DNA from: UBA4744 sp963717135
GTDB taxonomy: Bacteria > Actinomycetota > Acidimicrobiia > Spongiisociales > UBA4744
Assembly: GCA_963717135.1 (NCBI GenBank)
Contig: CAVQVN010000009.1
Span: forward strand, 1,519,672 to 1,583,671
Length of the DNA stretch: 64,000 nt
Direction: 5' to 3'
Shown: piece after piece, positions 53,562 to 62,799 of the stretch
How the letters are laid out: the number at the start of each line of letters is the position of its first letter
Numbering within the stretch: the stretch's first letter is position 1
Translations under genes and position numbers: made by a program
Notes under the pieces: generated by a model
What the model saw: only the letters and a program-made list of their open reading frames with translations
What the model was told of the DNA's origin: nothing
The model's database searches: none

Positions 53562-53620
53562 ATGGGCCCCTCCTTCCCGGTCGACCGACCACGGTTGATG
53601 AGAAACGTCGACGATTCGAG

Positions 53621-54736
53621 TCACTGGTGGCTGTGGCCTGCGGCGACGTCGGGATTGAGTTGGAGCATGATGCCCAACGTGTTGCGAGTGTCCCAGACCT
53701 CTGCGATCTTGTCGCCCTCGACGCGGTACATTGACACGCCGGTGTACTCGACCGTCTTGCCGGTCGGTGGCAGCATCAAGAAGTTGCCTTTTGATGTGCC
53801 CCGAGCGCTCCAGTGCACCGCCACGATGTCGCCCTGTGCAACGGTGAAGTAGTCGGAAATGGTCAGATCGGGGAAGGCTTGCCACCCCTCCTGCAGCCAT
53901 CCACCTACTCCTTCGATGCCGTAGTAGCTGGCTTCGCAGGGCATAGCTGTTGGATGGATGAGGATGTCGGGCGAAGCAACCTCAACCAACGAATCCAGAT
54001 CGTGTCCGATCAGCACATCCTCGAAGAACCGCCTAACGACCGCTCGGCTCTGTTGGGTGTCCGACGACAAAGCGCCAGAAAATGGCGGGATGGTGGGGAA
54101 TTCGTGCGACCGAGCTAAGGAAAGTGCCCCGTCCTCTACCCGATAGATCTCAAGAGCTCGCATCTTGGTGTCCTCGGCGTACTGGGGAGGTCCCAACGCC
54201 ACCACGACGTTGCCGAAGGCAGTCACGTTGTCGTATTCCAAACCGGCGGTATTCATCGTCGTCTGGAACAGCTCAACGTTGGCAGTTTCGGTTTTGCTGA
54301 GCGGGCGGGGCGGTGAAGACGGGGCAGCTCCCATCTGCTGCATCTCCACCAAGGGATCCATCCCGAACCAGCCCTCCACCAGTTTGCCATCTTCGAGGCG
54401 AACAATGTTCACCATGCCGTACTCCAACCATTCGCCGGTTGGTGGAATACCCTGATGGGGATCACCCGTGAAGTTGCCGTAGGTCGGCAGCAGGGTGGCG
54501 AGGTAGTCGCCCTCGGTGATCATCACCGGTATCGGATGCCACGAGTCCGGCAGCGCGGCTTTGAAGTGAGACCACACCTTCTCCATGCCTTCTGGTCCCA
54601 ACTGCATCGTGCCACCCATCGGATGATGAAGCACGAAATCCGGGGCAACGACCTCGGGGAGAGTGTCCCAGGCGTCGGTGTTGAAGACCTCGATGAAGCG
54701 AATCGCGGCAGGCTTGTTCCTGTCCATAGTGTTCAT
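53621..54736 (-). CDS. Tandem SnoaL-like domain protein
   Basis: The ATG at 54736 (GAGAGGAGAAGCTGCC upstream) gives 371 residues. It holds two SnoaL/polyketide-cyclase-type cone domains. The first (about 5-135) has FIEVFNTDAWDTLPEVVAPDFVLHHP and WSHFKAALPD. The second (about 235-365) has VRRFFEDVLIGHDLDSLVEVASPDILIHPTAMP and GWQAFPDLTISDYF. They flank a roughly 85-residue linker domain. Such proteins are cyclases, isomerases or ligand binders; the domain pairing gives no substrate clue. Confidence 0.8.
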   Translation of the reverse strand: MNTMDRNKPAAIRFIEVFNTDAWDTLPEVVAPDFVLHHPMGGTMQLGPEGMEKVWSHFKAALPDSWHPIPVMITEGDYLATLLPTYGNFTGDPHQGIPPTGEWLEYGMVNIVRLEDGKLVEGWFGMDPLVEMQQMGAAPSSPPRPLSKTETANVELFQTTMNTAGLEYDNVTAFGNVVVALGPPQYAEDTKMRALEIYRVEDGALSLARSHEFPTIPPFSGALSSDTQQSRAVVRRFFEDVLIGHDLDSLVEVASPDILIHPTAMPCEASYYGIEGVGGWLQEGWQAFPDLTISDYFTVAQGDIVAVHWSARGTSKGNFLMLPPTGKTVEYTGVSMYRVEGDKIAEVWDTRNTLGIMLQLNPDVAAGHSHQ

Positions 54737-54833
54737 GGCAGCTTCTCCTCTCATTTCACTAATCCCAGGGTGCAACATTCCTCGAGCGTTCGGGCCGACA
54801 GGCGGGCCGGTCGCTGTGATGCCTGCAGCTCCG

Positions 54834-55553
54834 TCAGCTCATCACTGCTACGCGATGTTCAAAGGTTGTGTCGGGTTGCACTGCACGCCGTTCGAATCCT
54901 TTGGTGATGAGCCAAACCGCGAACACCATTTCCTGGAGAGCTATCGGCATGGCTAATAGGAACAATGGGGAATCGAAGCCCACCCCCAGACCGAAGATGC
55001 CGACCAACCCGTAGGCGAATACCAACGCAGCTCCGACGAGCCCCCAGAGGGACAACCATCGAGGGACGAGACCCGACCGATACAACACATAGTTGAGCGT
55101 CAAGCTCCCCAAACCAAAGAAGATCAACGTCCCGATCAAGACCGACCAGTCATGTAGTGCCAGCAGAGCGGCACCCAGGAGGGGAACATCCGGGGCACCG
55201 GCCGGGCCGATTGCATCGGTCTGGCTCACCGTCAACATGATCAGAAGACCGACGACGCCGGCGACATAGAACACGTTCTCGAAAGCTCTCAAACCGACGT
55301 ACCCGGCCGCCAAGCCTTCGGCATGTCTCCTCAGTATCGGAAACAGCAGGAACGCGGTTGCGAAGGCAGATGAGGCGGCGATGAGAAAGAGCAGCACCGC
55401 CAAGATGACTTGATTCTCATGAGCAGAAACGCCGATCAGATAGTCCGGTTCGTCCAAAACCGAACCCAGAGCGACCGAACCGAGTATGGAGGTAACCGTC
55501 GCAACTATGAAAAGTGCTCCTACGACTATTCCTGTCTTCCTGTCCGAATCCAT
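54834..55553 (-). CDS. DUF4386 membrane protein
   Basis: The ATG at 55553 follows GGAAGGGAGAAGGAGA and gives 239 residues (MDSDRKTGIVVGALFIVATVTSILG). Six to seven membrane segments are visible, with the DUF4386 hallmarks ALHDWSVLIGTLIFFGLGSLTLNYVLYRSGLVPRWLSLWGLVGA. Function of the family is unknown; members are common near regulators in actinobacteria. A broken relative lies at 51563. Confidence 0.85.
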   Translation of the reverse strand: MDSDRKTGIVVGALFIVATVTSILGSVALGSVLDEPDYLIGVSAHENQVILAVLLFLIAASSAFATAFLLFPILRRHAEGLAAGYVGLRAFENVFYVAGVVGLLIMLTVSQTDAIGPAGAPDVPLLGAALLALHDWSVLIGTLIFFGLGSLTLNYVLYRSGLVPRWLSLWGLVGAALVFAYGLVGIFGLGVGFDSPLFLLAMPIALQEMVFAVWLITKGFERRAVQPDTTFEHRVAVMS

Positions 55554-55649
55554 TCTCCTTCTCCCTTCCTTACACGTCACCAACGGATCTTCGGTTGTGG
55601 CCTCTCCCGTCGCAACGGCCTGAAGCCGGGGCGGGCGGTCATCGTCTCC

Positions 55650-56141
55650 TCACGGCTCCACGGACGCCCCATCAACTCGGAACCGTGGTTCCAAGACCAC
55701 GACGGCGGTCTCCCCGGATCGAAGGGCCGCATAGGCATTGAGGTTCTCGTCGATCTCTCCCCAGCGGGCCCAGAGACGTTCCCGCTCCCCACCCTCGGCC
55801 GCTCGCCCGGTGACGAATCGGGGGCCGTCGACCAGCTGGACCGCGACGTCGGGGTGGGCTTGCAGGTTGAGCCACCACGCCGGCTCGCCCTCGCCCCAAC
55901 CGTTCATGGCCATCGTGACCAGGTTGGGGCCGTCCTCGAAGTAACCGAGGATCACGCTGCGCTCCCGGCCAGTGCGACGCCCAATAGTGGTGAGACGCAT
56001 CGCTCCCCATCGGTTGGGTTTCGGTCGCCACAACCCGACACGACCACCGCTCACCCGGAGTAGGGCACGATGCCCGTACCAAAAAGCGCGGGCAAACCAG
56101 CGAGGTGGCAGAGGTGGCCGCTTCTTGGTTTCAACGTGCAT
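55650..56141 (-). CDS. Deazaflavin (F420)-dependent nitroreductase-family protein (Ddn-like)
   Basis: The ATG at 56141 follows GGAGGTTCATCT, so I reject the longer frame to 56339. The 163-residue protein has the Ddn/split beta-barrel pattern: LTTIGRRTGRERSVILGYFEDGPNLVTMAMNGWGEGEPAWWLNLQAHPDVAVQL. Family members bind F420 (or F420H2) and reduce quinones, nitroimidazoles or fatty-acid-like substrates. It ends about 97 bases after the DUF4386 gene start on the same strand. Confidence 0.88.
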   Translation of the reverse strand: MHVETKKRPPLPPRWFARAFWYGHRALLRVSGGRVGLWRPKPNRWGAMRLTTIGRRTGRERSVILGYFEDGPNLVTMAMNGWGEGEPAWWLNLQAHPDVAVQLVDGPRFVTGRAAEGGERERLWARWGEIDENLNAYAALRSGETAVVVLEPRFRVDGASVEP

Positions 56142-56486
56142 AGATGAACCTCCTATCTCGACCATGGCTGGGAACTCAGGCTGGCTCGTGGCGGTAACCG
56201 ACGAGGCGAGATCGGCCTCTCCCCGTCGGCCGGCGTGTGCCCCGCGGCGGAGTGTCTTGGCGATCCAGCATCGACGGTGCACCGACCACTCCTGTCGCGG
56301 GGACTCTTCAACATCCATCTTCGTCCTCACCGATGTCAATAACTAGTGCCGAAATACCTATTGACACGCATCACACCATCCTGCAAATTATCTACAGGAT
56401 CAATCTCGTCGGTCCCTCCCGAGGAACGGTGAGGCTCGACCAGGGACAGTCCGAACTGGGAGTCTGAAACGGTAGAAGGAGCAGTC
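56142..56486. promoter_or_regulatory. Divergent intergenic region with possible promoter
   Basis: The region lies between the Ddn-like gene (-) and the membrane gene at 56487 (+). TTGACA occurs at 56361-56366, followed by the AT-rich CAAATTATCTACAG, where a weak -10 may lie. The rest shows nothing recognisable. The antisense extension of the Ddn frame covers part of it but has a poor start. Confidence 0.3.
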
Positions 56487-57188
56487 GTGGATCACAGACA
56501 GAAACTCGGCGGCCTATCCGCGCTCGGCGCGGCAGCGACAGTCGTGATCGGCATCGGCATGTACGCAACCCTGTTCTCCGACCTCACCACCGGAGACCCC
56601 GACCCAGGCGAATCCGTAGCGTTCATCGCCGACAATTACACCGCGTTGTACGTCTGGAACCTGATCGTCATGATCGCCTTCGGCGCCTTACTGGTTCCTC
56701 TGGCGCTGGCGCTCTACGAACGGCTGAAAGCAGGATCGAACGCGCTCGCACAAACAGCCACAGCTTTCGGACTCATCTGGGCCTGCCTGCTCATCGGTGC
56801 CGGCATGGTGACCAACATCGACCTAGGCACCGTCGGCGACGTCTTCGCCACCGACCCGGGTCGGGCTCAATCGGTATGGCTGGCACTCGACTCAGTGGAG
56901 AGAGGGTTAGGCGGAACGATTGAAATCACCGGTGGACTGTGGGTCTTCCTGATCAGTCTGACAGCCCTGCAAACCCGTGAGTTCCCGGCGGCTCTCAACT
57001 ACCTCGGCTTGGCAATCAGCGTGTCGGCATTCGCCACGATCGTCCCAGCCTTCGAGCCGATCGGGATCGGCTGGGGACTCGGACTCATCGTCTGGCTCGG
57101 ATGGCTAGGCGTGGTCATGTATCGCAGTCGCGAAACCGTGCCGGCCAGCCAATCGGCGAACATCCCAATACTTACCAAGTCCGGCTAG
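56487..57188 (+). CDS. DUF4386-like membrane protein
   Basis: This 233-residue GTG-start protein follows GTAGAAGGAGCAGTC. It has about six membrane segments, beginning LGGLSALGAAATVVIGIGMYATLF, and an extracytoplasmic acidic loop (TTGDPDPGESVAFIADNY). Later blocks (AQTATAFGLIWACLLIGAGMV, FPAALNYLGLAISVSAFATIVP) resemble DUF4386/related integral membrane families. It heads a run of three small membrane genes. Function unknown. Confidence 0.75.
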   Translation: MDHRQKLGGLSALGAAATVVIGIGMYATLFSDLTTGDPDPGESVAFIADNYTALYVWNLIVMIAFGALLVPLALALYERLKAGSNALAQTATAFGLIWACLLIGAGMVTNIDLGTVGDVFATDPGRAQSVWLALDSVERGLGGTIEITGGLWVFLISLTALQTREFPAALNYLGLAISVSAFATIVPAFEPIGIGWGLGLIVWLGWLGVVMYRSRETVPASQSANIPILTKSG

Positions 57189-57196
57189 GTGCCCCA

Positions 57197-57370
57197 ATGG
57201 ACGACAGCTTCGTCTGGCCCGCAGGGGTCATGGTTGCAGGAGTGGGTGTCTGGATTGCACTGGTGGTCTGGCGTACGTTCATCAGCCGTCTGAGAGAATG
57301 GCCGCCGTGGGTAGAACCGGGGTTGTGTCTCACGGCAGGTGGCCTCATCGTTCTCTCCGGCTTCGCCTGA
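57197..57370 (+). CDS. Small two-helix membrane protein (57 residues)
   Basis: The ATG at 57197 lies 8 bases after the preceding stop. The protein MDDSFVWPAGVMVAGVGVWI... has two hydrophobic helices (about 8-26 and 41-57) separated by a basic, Trp/Pro-rich loop. It ends TGAATG with the next gene, so translation is coupled. Unknown function. Confidence 0.55.
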   Translation: MDDSFVWPAGVMVAGVGVWIALVVWRTFISRLREWPPWVEPGLCLTAGGLIVLSGFA

Positions 57371-57529
57371 ATGTTGATAGACGGCCCGGTCGTGGGCCAA
57401 ATTGTTCGACTCGTTCTGCTGCTCGGCCTGGCCGCATACGCCTACCGGAAGATCGGCAAGGGTGTGGCTCTAGCCCTGATGGTCGCCTCGGTCGTTGTAG
57501 CCGTCCTCGCCCTGGCGGTAAGCCTCTAG
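57371..57529 (+). CDS. Small two-helix membrane protein (52 residues)
   Basis: The ATG directly follows the previous stop codon. The peptide MLIDGPVVGQIVRLVLLLG... has two hydrophobic helices (about 10-26 and 31-51) with a short AYRKIGKG turn. The pair of tiny membrane genes after a DUF4386-like gene looks like one transcription unit. Unknown function. Confidence 0.5.
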   Translation: MLIDGPVVGQIVRLVLLLGLAAYAYRKIGKGVALALMVASVVVAVLALAVSL

Positions 57530-57736
57530 CTCGGCCCGAACGAGTCCGTTCATGCGCAAACGGCCATAGACACTCCCGCATGGCCTACCTTCGTCTGGCG
57601 AGACCCTCACGAAGCCGCCACAAGGCGCATACCCCACCAGCGAATCCATACCGCCTAAGGAACGTTCGACCACCCGCCCATAACACACACCACCCGGAGC
57701 GATATCGAGCACCCACCAATGTCCTGGATCCGGCAA
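57470..57736 (-). CDS. Possible 88-residue hypothetical protein
   Basis: This reverse frame reads PGHWWVLDIAPGGVCYGRVVERSLGGMDSLVGY, then FVRVSPDEGRPCGSVYGRLRMNGLVRAELEAYR. That looks protein-like rather than random. It overlaps the last 60 bases of the small membrane gene on the other strand and has no good ribosome site. I keep it only as a possibility. Confidence 0.3.
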   Translation of the reverse strand: MPDPGHWWVLDIAPGGVCYGRVVERSLGGMDSLVGYAPCGGFVRVSPDEGRPCGSVYGRLRMNGLVRAELEAYRQGEDGYNDRGDHQG

Positions 57737-57783
57737 TCCCGAGCTGATCTCAGATATTGGGTTGTCACGGTCGGTGGTTGTGG

Positions 57784-60561
57784 TTAGCGGCCGGCGGCGA
57801 GGTCGGGGCCGGGTGTTTGCCGTTCGGTCTCGTCTCTTTGGGTTTGGCGTTTGGCGATCTGCCAGGCGACCCGAGCAGCGACATCACGGCTGGGTGGGGG
57901 CGGACCCAACGGGTCAACGTCGTCGGTGAGGGTTGGCCCGGGATGGTCGATAGCGGCGGTCTGGGCCGAACCACGGTTGAGTGTGGCGGTGAGGCGATCG
58001 AGGGCATCGTGGTGACCTTGGTGGGTGAGGTGGGTGCACTGCTCATCGGCCGGTTGGGGGTTGGTGAGGTAGAGGGTGTTGGTTTGTCGGCCGCGGCTCA
58101 TCGCCACGTAGGCCCATTCCCGGTCGGTGGTCCCGTCGACGACCACGAAGGTGTGGTTGGTGGTGACCCCTTGGGCTTTGTGCCCGGTCATCGCGTAGCC
58201 GTAGTCGACGTGCCCCTGGTCGAGATACCAGACAGGCAGTTCCCGGGTTTCGGGATCACGGTCAAGACGAACGGACAGCGTGCCGTGGTCTGGATCGACG
58301 GAGAAGACAGTGGCGAGGTCGCCGTTGAGGACCCCGAGCCGGGTCTGGTTTTGGCGGCAGAGGATCCGGTCCCCCGCCTGGAAGATCCGGTCTGCTGTTT
58401 CGAGGGTGGGTCCGTGGAGGCGGTTGGATGCGGTCAGGTGGGTGCGGGCTTGTTGGTTGAGCTCGGTGACGGTGTGATTGTTGTGGGCGATGAGCAACCC
58501 CGAGGTGAGGTCCCCGGCGACGGTGACGTGGCGGTACCAGTCCTGGACGGCCCGTCCGATGGTGTCGTCTCGGTCCTGTCCGACGTTCACCCTTCCCCGC
58601 TGTCGGTAGGCCTCAATCGCTTGGTCGACGGATCCGTGGCGGAGTTGGGTGAGAGCGTTGCGTTCCCATGGGTGTTGCTGGCGGATGTTGTCGGTCAGTT
58701 CAACGGTGGGGAGCCGGTTGGCGAGCGCCCGGAACAGGCCCCCGGCGTCGATCTCGGGTAGCTGCCGGTCGTCACCAATCAGGATCAGCTTCCCCTCAGC
58801 CCCCTCGACCAGGTCGGCGATGGCGGCGAGTTGGCGGGTACCGACCATCCCAGCCTCATCGACCACCACGATCGCACCGTGGGGAAGACCCCGGTCTTTC
58901 GATTCGCCGATCAGTCGGGTGAGCGTGGTCGAGGGGATCCCGGTCGCTGTCTCCAAGCCGGCGGCGGTGCGGCCGGCCAGCGCCCCACCCAGGATCGGGG
59001 TGCCGGTGATGGTGGCGAGCTGGCCGATCACTTCCATCACCGCGGTTTTGCCAGTCCCGGCTGGACCGATTCCGATGTCGATGGTGTTGGTGGAGGTGGC
59101 GAACCGTCGGACCATCTCCCTCTGCCCGTCAGTCAGCTCTCGGTGGCGTCTCAGCCGGGCTTCCACCAAACGGTGGGGTGCGGCCCATCGACCGGCACCG
59201 ATACCAGCCCTGGCTTGTTCGATGATCCGCTGCTCGGTACCCAACAGCTCGACGGTCGTGTACTTCCGGTACACGGTGCCGGGGAACAGGGTGCCATCGC
59301 GACGCCGCATCGGTCGAGACACTACCTCTGTGACCGGCCCGTCGATCGCTTCGAGCTCGACGGGGGTGAGATCGTCGACGGAGCGTTCTGATAGGACGGG
59401 TACAACGTCGGGTGTGTCGAGGAACGTCTCAGCGAGGCGTTCGATTTGGGTGCGGGTGCCACCCTCCGGCAAGGCCGCGGCGATCTCTTTGACTACCTCG
59501 GCCCGGCCGAACGTGGAGGCCCGTTCGGTGAGCCCCTCCGCCGACGCCAACCGCTCAAACAGGGTCCGTGGATCGACCGGCGTGATGTCTCGGCTGCCAC
59601 CCATGAGTCGGGTGAGCCGCTCGGGGGTGAGACCCACCTCAACGGCCCGCTCCCGCCACTCAAGCAACAGCTCTTCGAGGGGATGATCCTGTTTCGGGGC
59701 ACGGGTGGCCAACACTGCGACCTGCCGGGCCGCCGGCGTGTCGGGGAGGCCTTGGTCTTGGCGCCAGGTTTCGAGCTGGTGGCGGCGCCGGGAGAACGCT
59801 TCGATCTGAGGGCGGGTGAAACCTTCGATGTCGGCCATCCCGTTGCGGACCGGCTGCCACCGCACCCCCAACCGCTCCGTCAACTCCCGCCTGAGGACGG
59901 CTTCGTGGAGGTAGCCGGCGGCGAGCTGATACCGATACAACAGTCGGCCGTCCACCGTGCGCCATACCCCATCTGTCCCTTTGACCTTGTTGGTCACCAC
60001 CACATGGGTGTGGAGTTGGGGGTCGTCGGCGCGGGAGGTGAACTCGGTGAACGACGCCGCCACATACCCAGCCGTTTGGATCGGCCAGGTCACCACCCGA
60101 AACCGAGGTGACCCGTCCTCGTTGAACACCGGATTGCCCTGGTCGTCCAGGAGCGGGGTTTTGGAAGCGCCCCGGGTTGAGGACGCTACCGACTCCAGAT
60201 ACCCCAACGCCGCCCCGGTGGCCTCCTCGAACGCCTCCAACACCTCGCGGCGGGTGTTGTCGTCGCCGAGGGCCCAGAGCAGGGATACCGACTTGTCGGC
60301 TGAGAAGGTCACATCCCACGCCGCCACCCCATCCTTACGCAAACTCCGACCCAACCGTTCGCCGGTGGCGGGGTGTTGACCGTCGAACAGACGAACCAAA
60401 CCCCCAGCCGTCACCGAACCTTCCAGACCCAAATCTTTGGCACCGTTACCGCGCCACCGGCCGGTGGCGGTACCACCCCGCAGGTAGTAATCCTCCCCGG
60501 GTGAGATCTCCCCCAGCTTGCGCAGGTAATAGTCCTTGGCGGCCTTGGCCAAACTCAACAC
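57784..60561 (-). CDS. MobF-family relaxase-helicase (TraA/TrwC-like)
   Basis: With GTG at 60561 (VLSLAKAAKDYYLRKLGEI) the protein has 925 residues; the frame continues upstream to 60651 without family similarity. The relaxase domain (about 1-300) has the Tyr pair near the N-terminus (DYYLR), AWDVTFSADKSVSLLWA and the metal-binding DDPQLHTHVVVTNKV. The RecD-like helicase has Walker A GIGPAGTGKTAVMEVIG, VVVDEAGMVGTRQLAAI, LIGDDRQLPEIDAGGLF and YVAMSRGRQTNTLYL. It nicks at oriT and unwinds during transfer. No coupling protein or secretion genes are in the window. Confidence 0.93.
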   Translation of the reverse strand: MLSLAKAAKDYYLRKLGEISPGEDYYLRGGTATGRWRGNGAKDLGLEGSVTAGGLVRLFDGQHPATGERLGRSLRKDGVAAWDVTFSADKSVSLLWALGDDNTRREVLEAFEEATGAALGYLESVASSTRGASKTPLLDDQGNPVFNEDGSPRFRVVTWPIQTAGYVAASFTEFTSRADDPQLHTHVVVTNKVKGTDGVWRTVDGRLLYRYQLAAGYLHEAVLRRELTERLGVRWQPVRNGMADIEGFTRPQIEAFSRRRHQLETWRQDQGLPDTPAARQVAVLATRAPKQDHPLEELLLEWRERAVEVGLTPERLTRLMGGSRDITPVDPRTLFERLASAEGLTERASTFGRAEVVKEIAAALPEGGTRTQIERLAETFLDTPDVVPVLSERSVDDLTPVELEAIDGPVTEVVSRPMRRRDGTLFPGTVYRKYTTVELLGTEQRIIEQARAGIGAGRWAAPHRLVEARLRRHRELTDGQREMVRRFATSTNTIDIGIGPAGTGKTAVMEVIGQLATITGTPILGGALAGRTAAGLETATGIPSTTLTRLIGESKDRGLPHGAIVVVDEAGMVGTRQLAAIADLVEGAEGKLILIGDDRQLPEIDAGGLFRALANRLPTVELTDNIRQQHPWERNALTQLRHGSVDQAIEAYRQRGRVNVGQDRDDTIGRAVQDWYRHVTVAGDLTSGLLIAHNNHTVTELNQQARTHLTASNRLHGPTLETADRIFQAGDRILCRQNQTRLGVLNGDLATVFSVDPDHGTLSVRLDRDPETRELPVWYLDQGHVDYGYAMTGHKAQGVTTNHTFVVVDGTTDREWAYVAMSRGRQTNTLYLTNPQPADEQCTHLTHQGHHDALDRLTATLNRGSAQTAAIDHPGPTLTDDVDPLGPPPPSRDVAARVAWQIAKRQTQRDETERQTPGPDLAAGR

Positions 60562-61026
60562 CAGCCACCCCCAGAGCGGGCTGGCTGTATACAGCGGGCA
60601 ACTCGTTGCAGATGCGTGTGTGGTTGGAGGCGATCGGTCGAAAGGGCACATACCTGGGTGGAGGGGGCATGGTTGATGCGATTGGGGTCTCGATGGATCT
60701 TGGCTGTAACGGAGTGGGTGGTCTCATTGTCAATGGCTTTTGAGGAGCCGAGATGGTGGTCGGTGGTTGCTTCGAACGGTTCGTGATCCGAGTCCGGCAT
60801 CGTCGCCGGCCGCGTCTCGGAGAACGAGATCGCAGGGCCCGTCCCAACGCACGGCCACACCTGCGATGCGGTTCCGGTCTTCGCTGTTATCGACGCTGCC
60901 AACAGGTTCCATGTCGGCTACTAGACACGACCACCCTTTCAGCAGAGTGTCAGTAGCCCTGTCAGGAACCCTCCAACCCGATCGCCGACGATCTCATGTT
61001 CATTCCGGGGAGATCGGTGACAGGTC
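60562..61026. other. Non-coding stretch upstream of the relaxase
   Basis: About 460 bases between the relaxase start and IS481 show no credible gene. The position upstream of a MobF relaxase is where an oriT would be expected. I could not identify a clear inverted repeat with a nic-like sequence. Confidence 0.35.
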
Positions 61027-61070
61027 GTTCCGGACACATGTGTGACAGTGTTCCGGAGAGATGTGTGACA
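61027..61070. repeat. Left end of IS481: two copies of the terminal motif
   Basis: Two 21-base copies, 23 bases apart, differ at three central positions. They mirror the pair at the right end. Confidence 0.8.
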
Positions 61071-61147
61071 CCACCGAGTTAGCTGCTGCATGCTGATCGT
61101 CGAGTCTCTCGGCGAGGAGGTCGGCGGTGGCGTTGAAGGTGGTGACG

Positions 61148-62323
61148 ATGGCTGAGTTACGTCGAGAAGTGTTGATGGAGGCGGAGCGCACCGGCTTGAC
61201 GGTGACCGAGATCTGCCGCCGCTACGGGATCTCGCGTCAGACGTATTACCGGTATCGGCGCCGGTATCTCGCTGAGGGCCTGTTCGGGTTGGAGGATCGG
61301 TCCCGCCGGCCGCTCCAGCCAGCGAACCAGATCCCGGCTGACCTGGAGGTCCGGATCGTGGAGATGCGCAAGGATCATCCCCGGTGGGGTGCGAGGCGGA
61401 TCCGTGCCGAACTGACCCGGGCGGGGATCGATCCGCCGGTGGTATCGACGATCCATCAGGTGCTGGTCCGTAACGGCCTGGTCGCGGCCCGGCCGCCACG
61501 TCAGGGATGAGCCGACAAGCGGTTCGAGCGGGAGATCGCCAACGACCTGTGGCAGATCGACGCCACCCGTATCGTCCTCGCCGACGACACCGACGTGTGG
61601 GTCGTCGACGTCATCGACGACCACTCGAGGTTTCTCCTCGCCGCCATCGCCGGCCCTGCCGCGACCGGTGATCTGGCGTGGGACACCTTCGAGATCGCCG
61701 CCTCCCGCTACGGGTTGCCCCGCCAGGTGCTCTCGGACAACGGGCTGATCTTCACCGGCCGACTCCACGGCACCGAAGTCGCCTTCGAAGTGTCACTCAA
61801 GGACCTGGGAATCGAGCTGATCAACTCGGCGCCGTATCACCCCCAAACCCTGGGCAAACTGGAACGGTTCCACCGCACCGTCAAGGAATGGCTCCAAGAC
61901 GAAGGACCAGCCGAAACCCTCGAACATCTCCAAGAACTCCTCGACGGGTTCCGGTTCCACTACAACCGGCAACGCCCCCACCAAGGCATCGACGATGCCA
62001 CCCCTGCAGAACGCTACGGCGTCACCCCCATCGACCCTGATGTGACCCGGATCCCGGGAACCGGCGAGATGACCGAACCGACCTATCCGCCCGACGCCTA
62101 CGTCCGCAAAGTCGGCGACACCGGCAACATCGGATTCCGAGGCAAACTCATCCACGTCGGGTTCCGCTACGCCACCGCCCAGGTGCAGGTCATCGAAGTC
62201 GACCAGCTGGTGCACATCTACCACGGTGACGCCCTCATTCGGGCCCTCACCATCGATCCCGACCGCTACTACCAACCAAAAGGAGAACGACAACCCCCAC
62301 GACGACGAAGAAGTGTCACATAA
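61148..62323 (+). pseudogene. IS481 transposase with in-frame TGA
   Basis: The frame MAELRREVLMEAERTG...TEICRRYGISRQTYYRYRRRY (HTH, about 1-60) runs to RPPRQG and a TGA at 61508. It then continues in the same frame with ADKRFEREIANDLWQIDATR. The rve/DDE catalytic residues follow: D in WQIDATR, D in VLSDNGLIF and E in KLERFHRTVKEWL. A single CGA-to-TGA change would explain the interruption. The full protein would have 391 residues. Upstream frames give alternative starts. Confidence 0.88.
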
Positions 62324-62359
62324 GATCCCAGTACAAGGTGTCACACATCATCCCGGTAC
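62314..62359. repeat. Right end of IS481: two copies of the terminal motif
   Basis: Two 21-base copies, 25 bases apart, are the inverted form of the left-end pair (TGTGACA...CCGG/TGG...GTAC/GTTC). The outer copy is closer to the left-end sequence than the inner one. Confidence 0.8.
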
Positions 62360-62521
62360 AAACATCGCCGACAATCTCAGAGTGACCCGTTTTGCACCGA
62401 TCTCGAACATCTCCAAAAAGGCACTCTGAGCAGGGGAAACAACCGAAATAGCATCCGAATGAAAGGGCTGCTGACACTCAAATAACATCGAAATAACAGG
62501 GTCCCAACCCAAAGTTGGGGA

Positions 62522-62713
62522 ATGAACAACCTCGAACCGCTGCTCTCAGCCCAACAACTCGCCGACTACCTCGAAGTACCCCTCGCAACCATCTACGCCT
62601 GGCGCCACCGCGGAGAAGGACCCCCCGGATTCCGAGCCGGCAAACACCTCCGCTACCGATGGGCCGACGTCGAGCGTTGGATCAGAGGCCGAATCAGCGA
62701 GCACACTGACTGA
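62522..62713 (+). CDS. Excisionase (Xis/AlpA-like HTH_17)
   Basis: This 63-residue protein has the pattern SAQQLADYLEVPLATIYAWRHRGEGPPGFRAGKHLRYRWADVERWI, a textbook HTH_17 winged helix used by excisionases. It directly precedes the tyrosine integrase on the same strand. It would direct excision of the island together with Int. It is intact although the integrase is not. Confidence 0.92.
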   Translation: MNNLEPLLSAQQLADYLEVPLATIYAWRHRGEGPPGFRAGKHLRYRWADVERWIRGRISEHTD

Positions 62714-62799
62714 AGCATCTGGAGTTGGGCTTTCTCGTAACCGGGCTCCATCTGTCGGGAGCAACCGATAGCGTGGACTGAGACCTTCAGGAGGGCGCA

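Larger units (their letters stand above)
61027..62359 (+). mobile_element. IS481-family insertion sequence
   Basis: It is bounded by repeated end motifs. The left end has GTTCCGGACACATGTGTGACA (61027-61047) and GTTCCGGAGAGATGTGTGACA (61050-61070). The right end has the inverted counterparts TGTCACATAAGATCCCAGTAC (62314-62334) and TGTCACACATCATCCCGGTAC (62339-62359). Inside is one DDE transposase interrupted by a stop codon. The exact outer edges and target duplication cannot be fixed from one copy. Confidence 0.85.

Noticed and set aside
56142..56339. N-terminal extension of the Ddn-like frame
   Set aside because: The ATG at 56141 has a strong ribosome site and starts the family similarity; the extension is low-complexity and off-frame in character.
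60740..61045. Arg-rich frames upstream of IS481
   Set aside because: Composition is typical of off-frame GC-rich DNA and no ribosome site or homology is visible.
60979..62383. Similar TCGCCGAC(G/A)ATCTCA strings on both sides of IS481, possible target duplication
   Set aside because: They are imperfect and lie outside the end motifs at different distances, so they are not a clean duplication.
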